A DNA stretch of 64,000 bases from Nakamurella alba (GCF_009707545.1 NZ_WLYK01000001.1:1674001-1738000), one strand, 5' to 3'; positions 1 through 10,450 are shown, counted from the stretch's first letter. Notes: a model not told the origin generated them from the letters alone. Program-made: numbers and translations.

Positions 1-45
1 GCCCGAACCAGCAGGAACACCTCCCGGTGGCCCTGCCTCGACCGT
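1..45 (+). promoter_or_regulatory. possible 3' end of a ydaO-type (c-di-AMP) riboswitch, truncated
   Basis: The window opens with GCCCGAACC followed by an AGCAGG/AACACC segment. This resembles the conserved 3' strand of the ydaO/c-di-AMP riboswitch (GCCCGAA..., then an AGC..AACC-like stretch). That riboswitch class is known to precede NlpC/P60 and Rpf cell-wall hydrolase genes in actinobacteria, and such a gene follows here. A short hairpin (CCGTGG/CCACGG, about positions 42-59) lies between it and the GGGGAGGAG ribosome binding site. Most of the element would lie outside the window, so this is only a suggestion. Confidence 0.3.
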
Positions 46-72
46 GGTCCCGGCCACGGGGAGGAGCCTCCT

Positions 73-2169
73 GTGTCGACCACCGGTCGCCGACGCATCG
101 CCACCACCCTGGGGGTGATGGGCAGTGTGCTGGCATTGATGTTCTCCTCCGCCGTCGCCTACGCGGATCCGGTCAATCCCTCCGACGACGACATCGCCGG
201 CGCCGAGGCAGGCGCCGACTCGGCTGCGGCCGAGGTCGGTCGTCTCGCCGGCCAGGTCACCAAGACCGAGGGCGACATCGAGCGGCTGCAGATCGACATG
301 CAGCTCAAGAGCGAGCTGGTCAAGAAGGCCATCATCGACGTCGAGGTCGCCGACATGGAGGCCGACCAGGCGAAGGACGCCGCCACCGCCGCTGCGGCCG
401 ACGCCGAGAACGCCGACGACGCCATCACGGCCGCCGAGTCCGCCGCGGCCGATTTCGCCGCCGCGTCCTACCGCCAGGGCAGCGTGCTCGGCTCGGTCAC
501 CGCCTTCCTGGACGCCGGCAGCCTCACCGACGTGCTGTCCCGCGAGCAGCTGATCAGCGACATCTCCGATGCCCAGCTCGATGTCATCGGCAAGCTGAAG
601 CAGGCCCGCACCACCAAGGTCAACCTCGACTCCGATGCCCGGCTCGCCCAGCAGCAGGCCGAGGCCGCCGCGGCTCGCGCCGTGCAGGCGAAGACCGATT
701 CGCAGGTCGCGCAGAAGGAGGCCTCGGACGCCCTGACCGCCGGCCAGGCACAGCTCGACACCCTGCAGGTGCAGCTCAACGAGCAGCAGGCCGCGTGGGA
801 GCAGGCGCTCAGCCAGGTCAGCGAACTCAAGGAGCAGCGCGCCACCTACGAGGCGTGGCTGGCCGCGAAGAAGGCCGAGGAGGAGCGTCAGCGCAAGGCC
901 GCCGAGGCCGCTGCGAAGAAGGCTGCGGCCGAGAAGGCGGCCGCCGAGAAGGCCGCCGCCGAGGAGGCTGCGCGGGTCAAGGCCGCGGCCGAGAAGGCGG
1001 CGAAGGACAAGGCCGAGGCCGAGCGCAAGGCCGCCGCGGAACTCGCCGCCAAGAAGGCCGCCGAGAAGCGTGCCCTGGAGGCGAAGACCACCGCCGAGAA
1101 GAACGCGGCGATCAAGGCCGCCCAGGAGGCCCAGGCCCGGCTCGCCACGGAGCAGGCGAAGGCGAAGGCAGCCGCGGAGGCCGCCGCGCAGGTCTACTAC
1201 GTCAACTGTGCCGAGGTGGAGGCGGCCGGCAAGTCGCCGCTGCGCCAGGGCCAGCCCGGCTACCGGGTCGCCCTGGACCGCAACGCCAACGGCGTCGCGT
1301 GCGAGGTGCTCGCCGACTCCACCGACTTCTGGGGCGGCTCGACCGGCTCCGGCACCGGCGGCTCCGGCGGCGTGAGCACCGGTGGCGGGACCACGCCGAC
1401 GACCCCCGCAGCGCCGACGACCCCCAGCACCCCGACCGTCTACTACGCCAGCTGCGCCGAGGCGGAGATCCAGGGCAGCATCCCGATCAAGAAGGGCGAG
1501 CCGGGCTACCGGAAGGGCTTGGACCGCAACAACAACGGGATCGCCTGCGAGACGCTGTCCGACTCCTCGTCGCAGTACGGCGGCGGATCCGGCGGGTCCG
1601 GATCTGGCTCCGGCGGATCGACCGGCGGCAGCACCGCGCCGATCGGTGGCCAGGGATCCAACACCGGCTCCACCGTCGACTACGGCTCGCCGTCCTGCCG
1701 CGGCTGCACCGGCAGCACCGCGCCGGGCGCCTGGACAGCGGCCAAGGGTCAGGCCGCCGTGGCCGCGGCGCTGAGCTGGGTGGGCACCCCGTACTCGTGG
1801 GGCGGCGGCAACACCAAGGGCCCGACCACCGGCATCTGCGGTGGCGGCAACGCCTGGAACGACTGCAACATCGTCGGCTTCGACTGCTCGGGCCTGACCA
1901 GCTACGCCTGGGCCCAGGTCGGTATCTCGATCCCGGCGTACTCGGTCTACCAGTACCCGCTCGGCCAGCACCCGTCGCAGAGCAACCTGATGCCCGGCGA
2001 CCTGCTGTTCTACGCCCGCAACACCAACGACCCGAGCAGCATCTACCACGTGGCGATGTACATCGGGAACAACGAGATGGTCGAGGCCCCGTACTCCGGT
2101 GCCTACGTCCAGCGGGTGCCGGCGAAGATCAACAGCAACCTCATCGGCTTCACCCGCCCGGGCACCTGA
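73..2169 (+). CDS. RipA-like NlpC/P60 peptidoglycan hydrolase with two Excalibur domains
   Basis: Secreted cell-wall endopeptidase of 698 aa, expected to cut the peptide stems of peptidoglycan. A signal peptide covers about residues 1-34. A long coiled coil follows (about 35-370), ending in an Ala/Lys/Glu-rich stretch. Two Excalibur calcium-binding modules lie at about 375-412 and 456-494, each with a DRNxNGxACE loop, separated by Gly/Ser/Thr linkers. The C-terminal NlpC/P60 domain (about 560-698) has the catalytic Cys at about 605 in GFDCSGLTSY and His at about 659 in YHVAMYIG. The GTG start has GAGGAG six bases upstream. Its place before moxR-DUF58-VWA matches ripA/ripB upstream of moxR1 in mycobacteria. 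The coiled coil probably holds the enzyme inactive or anchors it to partners, as in RipA; that part is inference. Confidence 0.88.
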   Translation: MSTTGRRRIATTLGVMGSVLALMFSSAVAYADPVNPSDDDIAGAEAGADSAAAEVGRLAGQVTKTEGDIERLQIDMQLKSELVKKAIIDVEVADMEADQAKDAATAAAADAENADDAITAAESAAADFAAASYRQGSVLGSVTAFLDAGSLTDVLSREQLISDISDAQLDVIGKLKQARTTKVNLDSDARLAQQQAEAAAARAVQAKTDSQVAQKEASDALTAGQAQLDTLQVQLNEQQAAWEQALSQVSELKEQRATYEAWLAAKKAEEERQRKAAEAAAKKAAAEKAAAEKAAAEEAARVKAAAEKAAKDKAEAERKAAAELAAKKAAEKRALEAKTTAEKNAAIKAAQEAQARLATEQAKAKAAAEAAAQVYYVNCAEVEAAGKSPLRQGQPGYRVALDRNANGVACEVLADSTDFWGGSTGSGTGGSGGVSTGGGTTPTTPAAPTTPSTPTVYYASCAEAEIQGSIPIKKGEPGYRKGLDRNNNGIACETLSDSSSQYGGGSGGSGSGSGGSTGGSTAPIGGQGSNTGSTVDYGSPSCRGCTGSTAPGAWTAAKGQAAVAAALSWVGTPYSWGGGNTKGPTTGICGGGNAWNDCNIVGFDCSGLTSYAWAQVGISIPAYSVYQYPLGQHPSQSNLMPGDLLFYARNTNDPSSIYHVAMYIGNNEMVEAPYSGAYVQRVPAKINSNLIGFTRPGT

Positions 2170-2186
2170 TCCCCGGCGGCCCGACC

Positions 2187-2927
2187 GTGACCGGCCCCGA
2201 CGTCGCCCTCGTGGTGGCGGGCGGGGCCGGTCGTCGTCTGGGTGGGGTGGACAAGCCGGCGCTGGTCGTCCCCGGCAGCGTCCCTTCGTCGTTGCCGACC
2301 CGGTCCGGCGGTACGGCGCGCACGGAGGATGACGGACCGGCCACGGACACCAGGAGCACGACCGGAGGCCACGGGGGACGGACCCTGCTGGACATCGCGC
2401 TGGCCGCGGTCGCCGGTGCCCGGATCGTGGTGATCGGGCCGCACCGCGATCTCGCGCCGACCATCCGCCAGGTGCGGGAGGATCCGCCCGGCTCCGGCCC
2501 GGCGGCGGCGGTGGCCGCGGGGGTCCGCGCGGTCCCCGACGCCCCTGACGATGCGGTGGTGGCGCTGCTGGCAGCGGATCTGCCCGGTGTCTCCGCGGTG
2601 GTGGTCGGGCGGCTCTGCGACCGGCTGCGGGCCGGTGCCGGGTCGGGAGTGGTGGCCGTTGATCCGTCCGGCCGGGACCAGTTGCTGCTGTCGGCCTTCC
2701 GGCTCGGTGCGCTGCGGCGGGCACTCGACGCCCGGCCGGGCTGGGCCGACGCCCCGCTCCGCGCGCTGTTGGAGCCGAGGGTGACCGACCGGGTGGCGAT
2801 GGATGCAGCGAGCACCGCCGACCTCGACACCCCGGAGGACCTGGCCGCACTCGACCCGCACGCCACGCGCGTGGATCCGCGGGCGGACGAGTTCACCGAC
2901 ACGGACCCGACGACGCGACGACCATGA
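2187..2927 (+). CDS. MobA-like molybdenum cofactor guanylyltransferase
   Basis: Cytoplasmic nucleotidyltransferase of 246 aa, of the MobA/NTP_transf_3 type that adds GMP (or another nucleotide) to molybdopterin. The N-terminal nucleotide-binding signature VVAGGAGRRLGG.DKPAL is clear. LAADLPGVS supplies the acidic metal-binding position, and DLDTPEDL is the usual C-terminal motif. Between KPALVV and GGRTLLDIAL the protein carries about 35 extra residues of low-complexity Thr/Arg/Asp sequence that MobA proteins normally lack. The GTG at 2187 was chosen because it begins the beta-strand just before the glycine loop; it lies 17 bases after the previous stop. No molybdoenzyme genes are nearby, so the substrate is not confirmed. 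Confidence 0.7.
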   Translation: MTGPDVALVVAGGAGRRLGGVDKPALVVPGSVPSSLPTRSGGTARTEDDGPATDTRSTTGGHGGRTLLDIALAAVAGARIVVIGPHRDLAPTIRQVREDPPGSGPAAAVAAGVRAVPDAPDDAVVALLAADLPGVSAVVVGRLCDRLRAGAGSGVVAVDPSGRDQLLLSAFRLGALRRALDARPGWADAPLRALLEPRVTDRVAMDAASTADLDTPEDLAALDPHATRVDPRADEFTDTDPTTRRP

Positions 2928-3134
2928 TGGGATGAGATCCGGCGGACGGGGGCCGGGACGGTCCCGTCGGACGCCGGGACCGGTACAACCGAAGGCGGAC
3001 CTCCGCGGCGGGCGAACCAGTACCGGGCAAGCAGGAAGCACGACGCCGTGGAGAAGTTCGACGCGGCACCAGCAGGACCAGCACACGAGCAGTCGGGGCG
3101 CCGAGCAGGTGCACATGAGCGCGAGGAGTACGCG

Positions 3135-4235
3135 GTGACCACAGACGTGGCCGGGAACGACCGACCGGGACCGGGACAGTCGGGCCAGGTGCCCTCGGTG
3201 GCTCCGGTCGGCCCCCACGGCTCGGGCGGCCCCGCCGACCGCCCCGGTCCCGCCCGCGATGCCGCGCTGCTGGAACGCACCGTCTTCGAGGTGAAGCGGG
3301 TCATCGTCGGCCAGGACCGGCTCGTGGAGCGGATGCTGGTCGGCCTGCTCGCCAAGGGCCACCTGCTGATCGAGGGTGTGCCGGGCGTGGCGAAGACCCT
3401 TGCGGTGGAGACCTTCTCGCGGGTGGTCGGCGGCACGTTCAACCGCATCCAGTTCACCCCGGACCTGGTGCCGGCCGACCTGCTCGGCACCCGCATCTAC
3501 CGGGCCGGCCGCGAGGAGTTCGACACCGAGCTCGGGCCGGTGGTGGCCAACTTCGTGCTGACCGACGAGATCAACCGGGCCCCGGCGAAGGTGCAGTCGG
3601 CGCTGCTCGAGGTGATGGCCGAGCGGCACGTGTCGATCGGCGGCACCACCTACCCGATGCCGGAGCCGTTCCTGGTGCTGGCGACGCAGAACCCGATCGA
3701 GAACGAGGGCGTGTACCCGCTACCCGAGGCGCAGCGCGACCGGTTCCTGTTCAAGCTGATGGTCAGCTACCCGGAGCCGGAGGAGGAGCGCGAGATCATC
3801 TACCGGATGGGTGTGACCCCGCCGGTGGCGCAGCAGGTGCTGCCGATCACCGAGCTGGCCCGCCTGCAGTCGGTGGCCGCCAACGTCTTCGTGCACCACG
3901 CCCTGGTCGACTACGTCGTCCGGCTGGTCTACGCGACGCGGCGCCCGGCCGAGCACGGTCTGCAGGACGTCGCCTCCTGGCTCTCCTACGGTGCCTCGCC
4001 GCGAGCATCGCTTGGGATCATCGCCGCTTCCCGAGCGCTGGCGCTGGTCCGTGGCCGCGACTTCGTGGTGCCGCAGGACGTCATCGACGTCGCGCCCGAT
4101 GTGCTGCGGCACCGGCTGGTGCTGTCCTACGACGCCCTGGCCGACGGTGTCCCGGTCGAGGAGATCCTGACCCGGCTGCTCCGCGCCATCCCGCTGCCGC
4201 ACGTGAGCCCCTACCTGCACGGTGGCGCCGCCTGA
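3135..4235 (+). CDS. MoxR-family AAA+ ATPase
   Basis: Cytoplasmic AAA+ ATPase of 366 aa, related to MoxR1 of mycobacteria and thought to act as a chaperone for partner VWA proteins. Walker A is GVPGVAKT, Walker B is VLTDEINRAP, and the sensor region follows in LATQNPIENEG. A C-terminal lid domain has the conserved YGASPRA motif. The GTG at 3135 is preferred because GAGGAG stands six bases upstream; an in-frame GTG at 3048 has only a weak site. The first 50 residues are Pro/Gly-rich and probably disordered. The stop overlaps the next gene (TGATG), so it is the first gene of a three-gene operon with DUF58 and VWA. Confidence 0.92.
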   Translation: MTTDVAGNDRPGPGQSGQVPSVAPVGPHGSGGPADRPGPARDAALLERTVFEVKRVIVGQDRLVERMLVGLLAKGHLLIEGVPGVAKTLAVETFSRVVGGTFNRIQFTPDLVPADLLGTRIYRAGREEFDTELGPVVANFVLTDEINRAPAKVQSALLEVMAERHVSIGGTTYPMPEPFLVLATQNPIENEGVYPLPEAQRDRFLFKLMVSYPEPEEEREIIYRMGVTPPVAQQVLPITELARLQSVAANVFVHHALVDYVVRLVYATRRPAEHGLQDVASWLSYGASPRASLGIIAASRALALVRGRDFVVPQDVIDVAPDVLRHRLVLSYDALADGVPVEEILTRLLRAIPLPHVSPYLHGGAA

Positions 4236-5532
4236 TGCGTCCGGCCGGCACCGGCGGCGACCGGAGGAAGGGCAGCGGGTCCGGCGGTGGACGCCCGCCG
4301 CTGGACGCCGCGGGCATCACCCCGGGCAGCGGTCCGGGCGGGTCGGCGGTCTCCCCGCTGGCCCCGTCGACCGCAGACCCGGCGCGGCTCGACGCCGCAC
4401 TGGCGACACTGGAGATCACCGTCCGGCGGAGGCTCGACGGCCTGCTGCAGGGCAACCACCTCGGCCTGGTGCCCGGGCCGGGGTCGGAGCCGGGGGACGC
4501 CCGGCCCTACTACCCGGGCGACGACGTGCGGCGGATGGACTGGTCCGTCACCGCCCGCACCACCGAGGCGCACATCCGACAGACCGTCGCGGACCGGGAA
4601 CTCGAGACCTGGATCGTCGCCGATCTCTCCGGATCCCTCGACTTCGGTACCGCCGGCTGCGAGAAGCGGGACCTGGTGGTCGCCGCGGCGGCGGCGATCG
4701 GCCATCTCACCCGCGGTGGCGGCAACCGCCTCGGCGCGATCATCGCCACCGGCGACGGCACCACCCGGGTGCCGGCCCGCGGCGGCGCCGCGCACCTGCA
4801 GGCGCTACTGCGCACTCTCGCTTCGACTCCGCGGTCCGAGGTGGGGTCGCGCGGGGACCTGCAGGGTGCGATCGAACAGCTCCGCCGCCCGCCCCGGCGC
4901 CGGGGATTGGCGGTGGTCATCTCGGATTTTCTGGGGGAGATGGAGCCGAGTGAGCATCGCAGGTCGGAGCGAGGGACGAGCGGAGAGCGAGGAGCGGAGC
5001 GAGGCGGGAATCGACCATTCGGCGGGGAGATGGAGCCGAGTGAGCATCGCAGGTCGGAGCGAGGGACGAGCGGAGACCGAGGAGCGGAGCGAGGCGGGAA
5101 TCGACCGTTCAGCGCCGAGGCCGAAGATGGCAAGCCGACCTGGGAGCGGTCGCTCCGTGCCCTGTCCGGACGCCACGACCTGCTCGCGGTCGAGGTGCTG
5201 GACCCACGGGACGTCGAACTGCCGGCCGTCGGCACGGTCACCCTGGTGGATCCGGAGTCCGGTCGTACCAAGGAGGTGCAGACCACCGGCGCGCTCCGTG
5301 CGTCGTTCGCGGAGGCCGCATCGGCGCACCGGGAGCAGGTCGCCGCTGCGCTGCGTCGCGCCGGCGCGGCCCAGTTGACGCTGCGGACCGACCGGGACTG
5401 GGTCGCGGACGTGCTGCGGTTCGTGCTCTCCCGCAAACGCGGCTGGTCCGGCAACGGCACCAGCGGATCGGGCGGCAACGGACCCGGCCGTGGGGACCGG
5501 CAGCGGCCCGCAGCGGTGCCCGGGGGTACGCG

Positions 5533-5536
<4 letters not shown>
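4235..5536 (+). CDS. DUF58 domain protein with in-frame repeat insertion
   Basis: DUF58 protein of 433 aa, the usual middle partner of MoxR and VWA proteins; the biochemical role of the family is not established. The signature DDVRRMDWSVTART is present at about residues 91-104. The second half of the DUF58 fold begins at VVISDFLG (about 227-234) and resumes at LRALSGRHDLLAVEV. Between them lies a 60-residue block made of two copies of a 30-residue Arg/Glu/Gly-rich unit (GEMEPSEHRR...GGNRPF). Normal family members go straight from SDF to the W..LRAL segment, so this is an insertion into a surface loop that leaves the frame open. The N-terminal 45 residues are also an unusual Gly/Pro-rich extension. 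It overlaps both neighbours by 1-4 bases. Confidence 0.85.
4934..5113 (+). repeat. two tandem 90-bp repeat units inside the DUF58 gene
   Basis: Unit 1 is 4934-5023 and unit 2 is 5024-5113. They differ at only a few bases (for example 4987 G versus 5077 C). The period is exactly 30 codons. The reverse strand contains TCGTCCCTC...CTGCGATGCTC, the same core found in intergenic repeats near 23.0 kb and 63.5 kb. The composition (GGAGCGAGG-rich) is unlike the surrounding coding sequence. Confidence 0.9.
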
Positions 5537-7369
<1,833 letters not shown>

Positions 7370-7472
7370 CCCGTCCGTTCGCGCCCGACCGCGCCCGACA
7401 GGACCCCGATCCCACGCCGATGTACCAGCACCCCGCGAGAAACCCGTTGCAACCCAGAGGGAGTCACCCAGC

Positions 7473-8279
7473 ATGACCGGAATCCTGGCCGGAAAGAACC
7501 TGCTCATCACCGGTGTCATCACCGAGGCGTCGATGGCGTTCCACACCGCCCGGCTGGCGCAGGAGCAGGGCGCCACCGTCGTGCTGACCGGCTTCGGCCG
7601 GCTGTCCCTGGTGGAGCGGATCGCCAAGCGGCTGCCGCAGGAGGCGCCGGTCATCGAGCTCGACGTCACCAACACCGAGCAGCTCGACTCGCTCGCCGGC
7701 AAGGTCACCGAGTACGTGCCGCATCTCGACGGTGTGCTGCACGCCATCGGTTTCGCGCCCGGCGGGCGTGGCGCACTCGGCGGTGACTTCATGGAGACCC
7801 CGTGGGAGGACGTCGCCACCACGGTGCACGCCTCGGCGTTCTCGCTGAAGTCGCTCACCACCGCCTGCCTGCCGCTGATGTCCCGCGGCGGCTCGGTCGT
7901 CGGCCTGGACTTCGACGCCCGCCAGGCCTGGCCGTCGTACAACTGGATGGGCGTCGCCAAGGCGGCGCTGGAGTCCACCTCCCGCTACCTGGCCCGTGAG
8001 CTCGGCCCGAAGGGCATCCGGGTCAACCTGGTCTGCGCCGGGCCGGTCCGCACCATCGCCGCCAAGTCGATCCCCGGTTTCGACCGGCTCGAGGACGGCT
8101 GGAGCAAGCGCGCCCCGCTCGGCTGGGACAACACCGACCCGACCCCGGTGGCCCAGGCCGCCTGTGCGCTGCTGTCCGACTGGTTCCCGGCGACCACCGG
8201 GTCGATGGTCATGGTCGACGGTGGCTTCCACGCGCTGGGCTTCGGCGTGGAGGAGATCGCCGCGGCTCCCGAGGCCTGA
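7473..8279 (+). CDS. inhA: enoyl-ACP reductase (InhA/FabI type)
   Basis: NADH-dependent trans-2-enoyl-ACP reductase of 268 aa, the last step of the FAS-II elongation cycle. It begins with GKNLLITGVITEASMAFHTA, the InhA-type glycine loop. HAIGFAP contains the nucleotide-contact region, and YNWMGVAK gives the Tyr...Lys catalytic pair. The length equals that of mycobacterial InhA (269 aa). The sequence is closer to InhA than to enteric FabI. Its order after fabG1 is conserved with mycobacteria, but hemH (ferrochelatase), which follows there, is absent here. A strong hairpin 14 bases downstream probably ends transcription. Confidence 0.93.
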   Translation: MTGILAGKNLLITGVITEASMAFHTARLAQEQGATVVLTGFGRLSLVERIAKRLPQEAPVIELDVTNTEQLDSLAGKVTEYVPHLDGVLHAIGFAPGGRGALGGDFMETPWEDVATTVHASAFSLKSLTTACLPLMSRGGSVVGLDFDARQAWPSYNWMGVAKAALESTSRYLARELGPKGIRVNLVCAGPVRTIAAKSIPGFDRLEDGWSKRAPLGWDNTDPTPVAQAACALLSDWFPATTGSMVMVDGGFHALGFGVEEIAAAPEA

Positions 8280-8292
8280 GCCCGACCGACAG

Positions 8293-8330
8293 GCAGTGGT
8301 GTCCGGCCGGGTCGACCGGTCGGACACTGC
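8293..8330. terminator. hairpin after inhA
   Basis: GTCCGGCCGG and CCGGTCGGAC form a 10-bp stem (one G-U pair) around a GTCGA loop. The flanking GCAGTG/CACTGC extends it after a two-base bulge. There is no T-tract, as is common in actinobacteria. It sits between the convergent inhA and the minus-strand gene at 8477. Confidence 0.65.
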
Positions 8331-8344
8331 TTGCCGGGCAAGGA

Positions 8345-8435
8345 CCGCCGGACACCCGGTCGCACAGTGGTACCGGCCGGTGCCCGCCGGACACCGCCGG
8401 TCGCACGGTGGTACGGCCGGTGCCCGCCGGACGCC
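8345..8435. repeat. about 40-bp tandem repeat, 2.3 copies
   Basis: CCGCCGGACACC recurs at 8345 and 8384, with a variant at 8424. In the first two copies it is followed by CGGTCGCAC(A/G)GTGGTAC and a GGCCGGTGC tail. The units are 39-40 bp long. The repeat lies between two convergent genes and has no coding potential that I trust. Confidence 0.75.
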
Positions 8436-8476
8436 ACTCGCCGGTGGCGGCTCCCCTCCGGTCGGCGAGCGCGTCG

Positions 8477-9313
8477 TCAGCTGATGCGACTCGGCCGGTC
8501 GTCCCCGGCCAGGGTGCGGACCGCCAGGTCCACGGCCGCGCGGCGGCCTTCGCGGACCGCGTAGGTCAGCGGTCGCAGCGCGTCGTCGACCACCGCCAAC
8601 TCCCGGCTGGTGACGGCGGCCGTCTCGTGACCGGCCGCGACCGCGAGCAGCGCCTGCAGCGAGATCGCCTTCGCCAGCAGGGCCGAGGCTCGTTGCGGGG
8701 TACCCGGAGGGGTGTCGACGGCCTCCGCCAGGATCATCTCGCGCACCCGCTCCCGCACCCGGTCGCTGCCGCGGGCGATGTCGGCGGTCATCAATCGTCT
8801 GGTTGCGTCGGTCACCGCGTCGTCGATCAGCTGGTGCGCCTGCAGCAGGTCGACCGGTGGGTTGCCGCCGGTGCAGCGGTAGGCGCGCCACAGGCCGTCG
8901 ACCGGCAGCAGTCCGATTCCGAGCTCCGGCAGCACCACCACCGCACCGACATCCAGTGCGGGAACGGTGATGTCGCCGCGTGGTGGGAGTCCACGCAGGT
9001 CGCCGGCGTGCGGCAGCAGCAGTTCCGGCCGGCCGCCCTTGCGCAGCAGGGGCAACAGGGCCATGGTGCCGGCGCTGGGCTCGCCCGGACCGGGGAGTCC
9101 GGTGAGTTCTGCGACCTCGGCGTTGCCGGCGCGGATCCCGGCCCGACCACCGGCGGCCTCGACCGCCTGCAGCAGGGCATCGGTGCTGACCGACGCCCGG
9201 GCGGCCGCCCACAGGGTGAGCGTGGTGGCGGCGCGGACCGGCCGGGGACCTCCCGCCGCACCGGCCGGGGACTCTGCAGGCACTGGTGACACGACCGCCA
9301 CCGTACGGCACAC
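8477..9313 (-). CDS. conserved actinobacterial hypothetical protein (Rv1486c-like by position)
   Basis: Protein of 278 aa with no motif I can tie to a reaction. It has no signal peptide or membrane span. The first 180 residues are rich in short hydrophobic strands and Gly/Pro turns; the last 90 are helical. Its orientation and position, antisense between inhA and the NfeD/stomatin pair, match the conserved hypothetical Rv1486c of M. tuberculosis (also under 300 aa), and I infer orthology from synteny. The GTG start at 9313 faces the DUF3097 gene, 41 bases away, so the two share a divergent promoter region. The exact start is uncertain. Confidence 0.65.
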   Translation of the reverse strand: MCRTVAVVSPVPAESPAGAAGGPRPVRAATTLTLWAAARASVSTDALLQAVEAAGGRAGIRAGNAEVAELTGLPGPGEPSAGTMALLPLLRKGGRPELLLPHAGDLRGLPPRGDITVPALDVGAVVVLPELGIGLLPVDGLWRAYRCTGGNPPVDLLQAHQLIDDAVTDATRRLMTADIARGSDRVRERVREMILAEAVDTPPGTPQRASALLAKAISLQALLAVAAGHETAAVTSRELAVVDDALRPLTYAVREGRRAAVDLAVRTLAGDDRPSRIS

Positions 9314-9354
9314 CTCCCGGCCCGGACCGGGACCGTGTCGTACGGTCGGCCACC

Positions 9355-10182
9355 GTGACCGGACGAACCCTGGGCGACCCCTACGGCCGCGATGTGCTCT
9401 CCCGCGGCCCCGCGAAGAAGATCATCCGTGAGGTGCCGGCCACCGACGACGTGGTCGCGGAGGACGTCGCCACCGGGTTCTGCGGACTGGTGGTGGCCTG
9501 CACGAACAGTGCGGTCACGCTGGAGGACCGGGCCGGCCGCCGGCGGATGTTCCCGCTGGAACCGGCCCGCTTCCTGATCGACGGCGAGCCGGTCACCCTG
9601 GTCCGCCCGCAGTCGGCCCCCGCCGCCGCAGCGCTCTCCGCCTCCGGGTCCCGGACCGTGGCGGGGCTGCGGGCGCGGACCGCGCGCGCCGCCCGGATCT
9701 GGGTCGAGGGCATCCACGACGCGGCGCTGGTGGAACGGGTCTGGGGGCATGACCTGCGCGTCGAGGGCATCGTCGTCGAGCCGATCGACGGCCTGGACAA
9801 CCTGCCCGACGCCGTCGCCGACTTCCGCCCGGGCGCGCAGCGCCGGCTCGGGGTGCTGGCCGACCACCTGGTCGCCGGCAGCAAGGAGTCGCGGATCGCC
9901 GCCGGGGTGGTGGCGCAGCATCCCGACCACGTGCTGGTCACCGGCCACCCCTACATCGACATCTGGCAGGCCGTCCGCCCGGAGGCCGTCGGGATCCGCG
10001 CCTGGCCGAACGTCCCGCGCGGTCAGGACTGGAAGACCGGTGTGTGCCGGGCCCTGGGCATCTCCGACACCCGCACCATGTGGGGCCGGGTCAACGGCGC
10101 TGTCAGCAGCTACAAGGACCTGGCCACCCCGCTGATCACCGCCGTCGAGACCCTCATCGACTTCGTGACCGTCACGGACTGA
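9355..10182 (+). CDS. DUF3097 family protein
   Basis: Cytoplasmic protein of 275 aa matching the actinobacterial DUF3097 family, function unknown. Recognisable features are the N-terminal DPYGRDVLS motif, the central WVEGIHDAALVERVWG-type segment, and VTGHPYIDIWQAV with the following WPNVPRGQDWK. The WVEGIHDA and HVLVTGHPYID segments recall toprim-like folds, but that is only an impression. The GTG at 9355 gives the usual family N-terminus. It is divergent from the preceding gene. A degenerate tandem repeat begins right after the stop. Confidence 0.8.
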   Translation: MTGRTLGDPYGRDVLSRGPAKKIIREVPATDDVVAEDVATGFCGLVVACTNSAVTLEDRAGRRRMFPLEPARFLIDGEPVTLVRPQSAPAAAALSASGSRTVAGLRARTARAARIWVEGIHDAALVERVWGHDLRVEGIVVEPIDGLDNLPDAVADFRPGAQRRLGVLADHLVAGSKESRIAAGVVAQHPDHVLVTGHPYIDIWQAVRPEAVGIRAWPNVPRGQDWKTGVCRALGISDTRTMWGRVNGAVSSYKDLATPLITAVETLIDFVTVTD

Positions 10183-10404
10183 GCAAGCGGGACGGCGGGC
10201 AGGTCGGGAGTTGACTGTTGATGAGCCGCGTGGCGGTGCGGTAGCGGGAGGCACCACTGCCGCCCTGACCGGCGGGAGACCGGCATCGACGACGGGTTCC
10301 GGCCGGGTGGCGGTGGCTGGGTGGTCGGGTTCACTGCAGTCTTGACCGGCGGGGATGGGTGCGCTGGTGACGTTCTCGGGCCGGGTGGCGGTGGGCCGCT
10401 TCGT
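10183..10404. repeat. three degenerate 77-bp tandem repeats
   Basis: The motif GCCGGGTGGCGGTGG recurs at about 10225 (GCCGCGTGGCGGTGC), 10302 and 10380. The motif (T)TGACCGGCGGG recurs at 10265 and 10342, with a weaker version at 10188. CACTGC recurs at 10255 and 10332. All spacings are 77-78 bases, giving three diverged copies straight after the DUF3097 stop. Confidence 0.6.
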
Positions 10405-10450
10405 TCCTGGTCCGTGCAGCTACACGTCGTGTAGGTGGACGGACCAGGAA
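10404..10450. repeat. 47-nt near-perfect hairpin
   Basis: TTCCTGGTCCGT (10404-10415) pairs perfectly with ACGGACCAGGAA (10439-10450). Inside, CTACAC pairs with GTGTAG around a three-base GTC loop. Only two mismatches interrupt 22 base pairs. It has no T-tract and is more than 200 bases from the upstream gene. Confidence 0.8.

Noticed and set aside
880..1190. Separate repeat element in the RipA-like gene
   Set aside because: The Ala/Lys/Glu codon repetition simply reflects the coiled-coil protein sequence.
2103..3629. 508-codon minus-strand frame opposite the MobA-like and MoxR genes
   Set aside because: Same reason: arginine/histidine-rich shadow without motifs, covered by well-supported plus-strand genes.
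8345..8435. CRISPR array
   Set aside because: Units are contiguous tandem copies without unique spacers, only 2.3 copies, and no cas genes are in the window.
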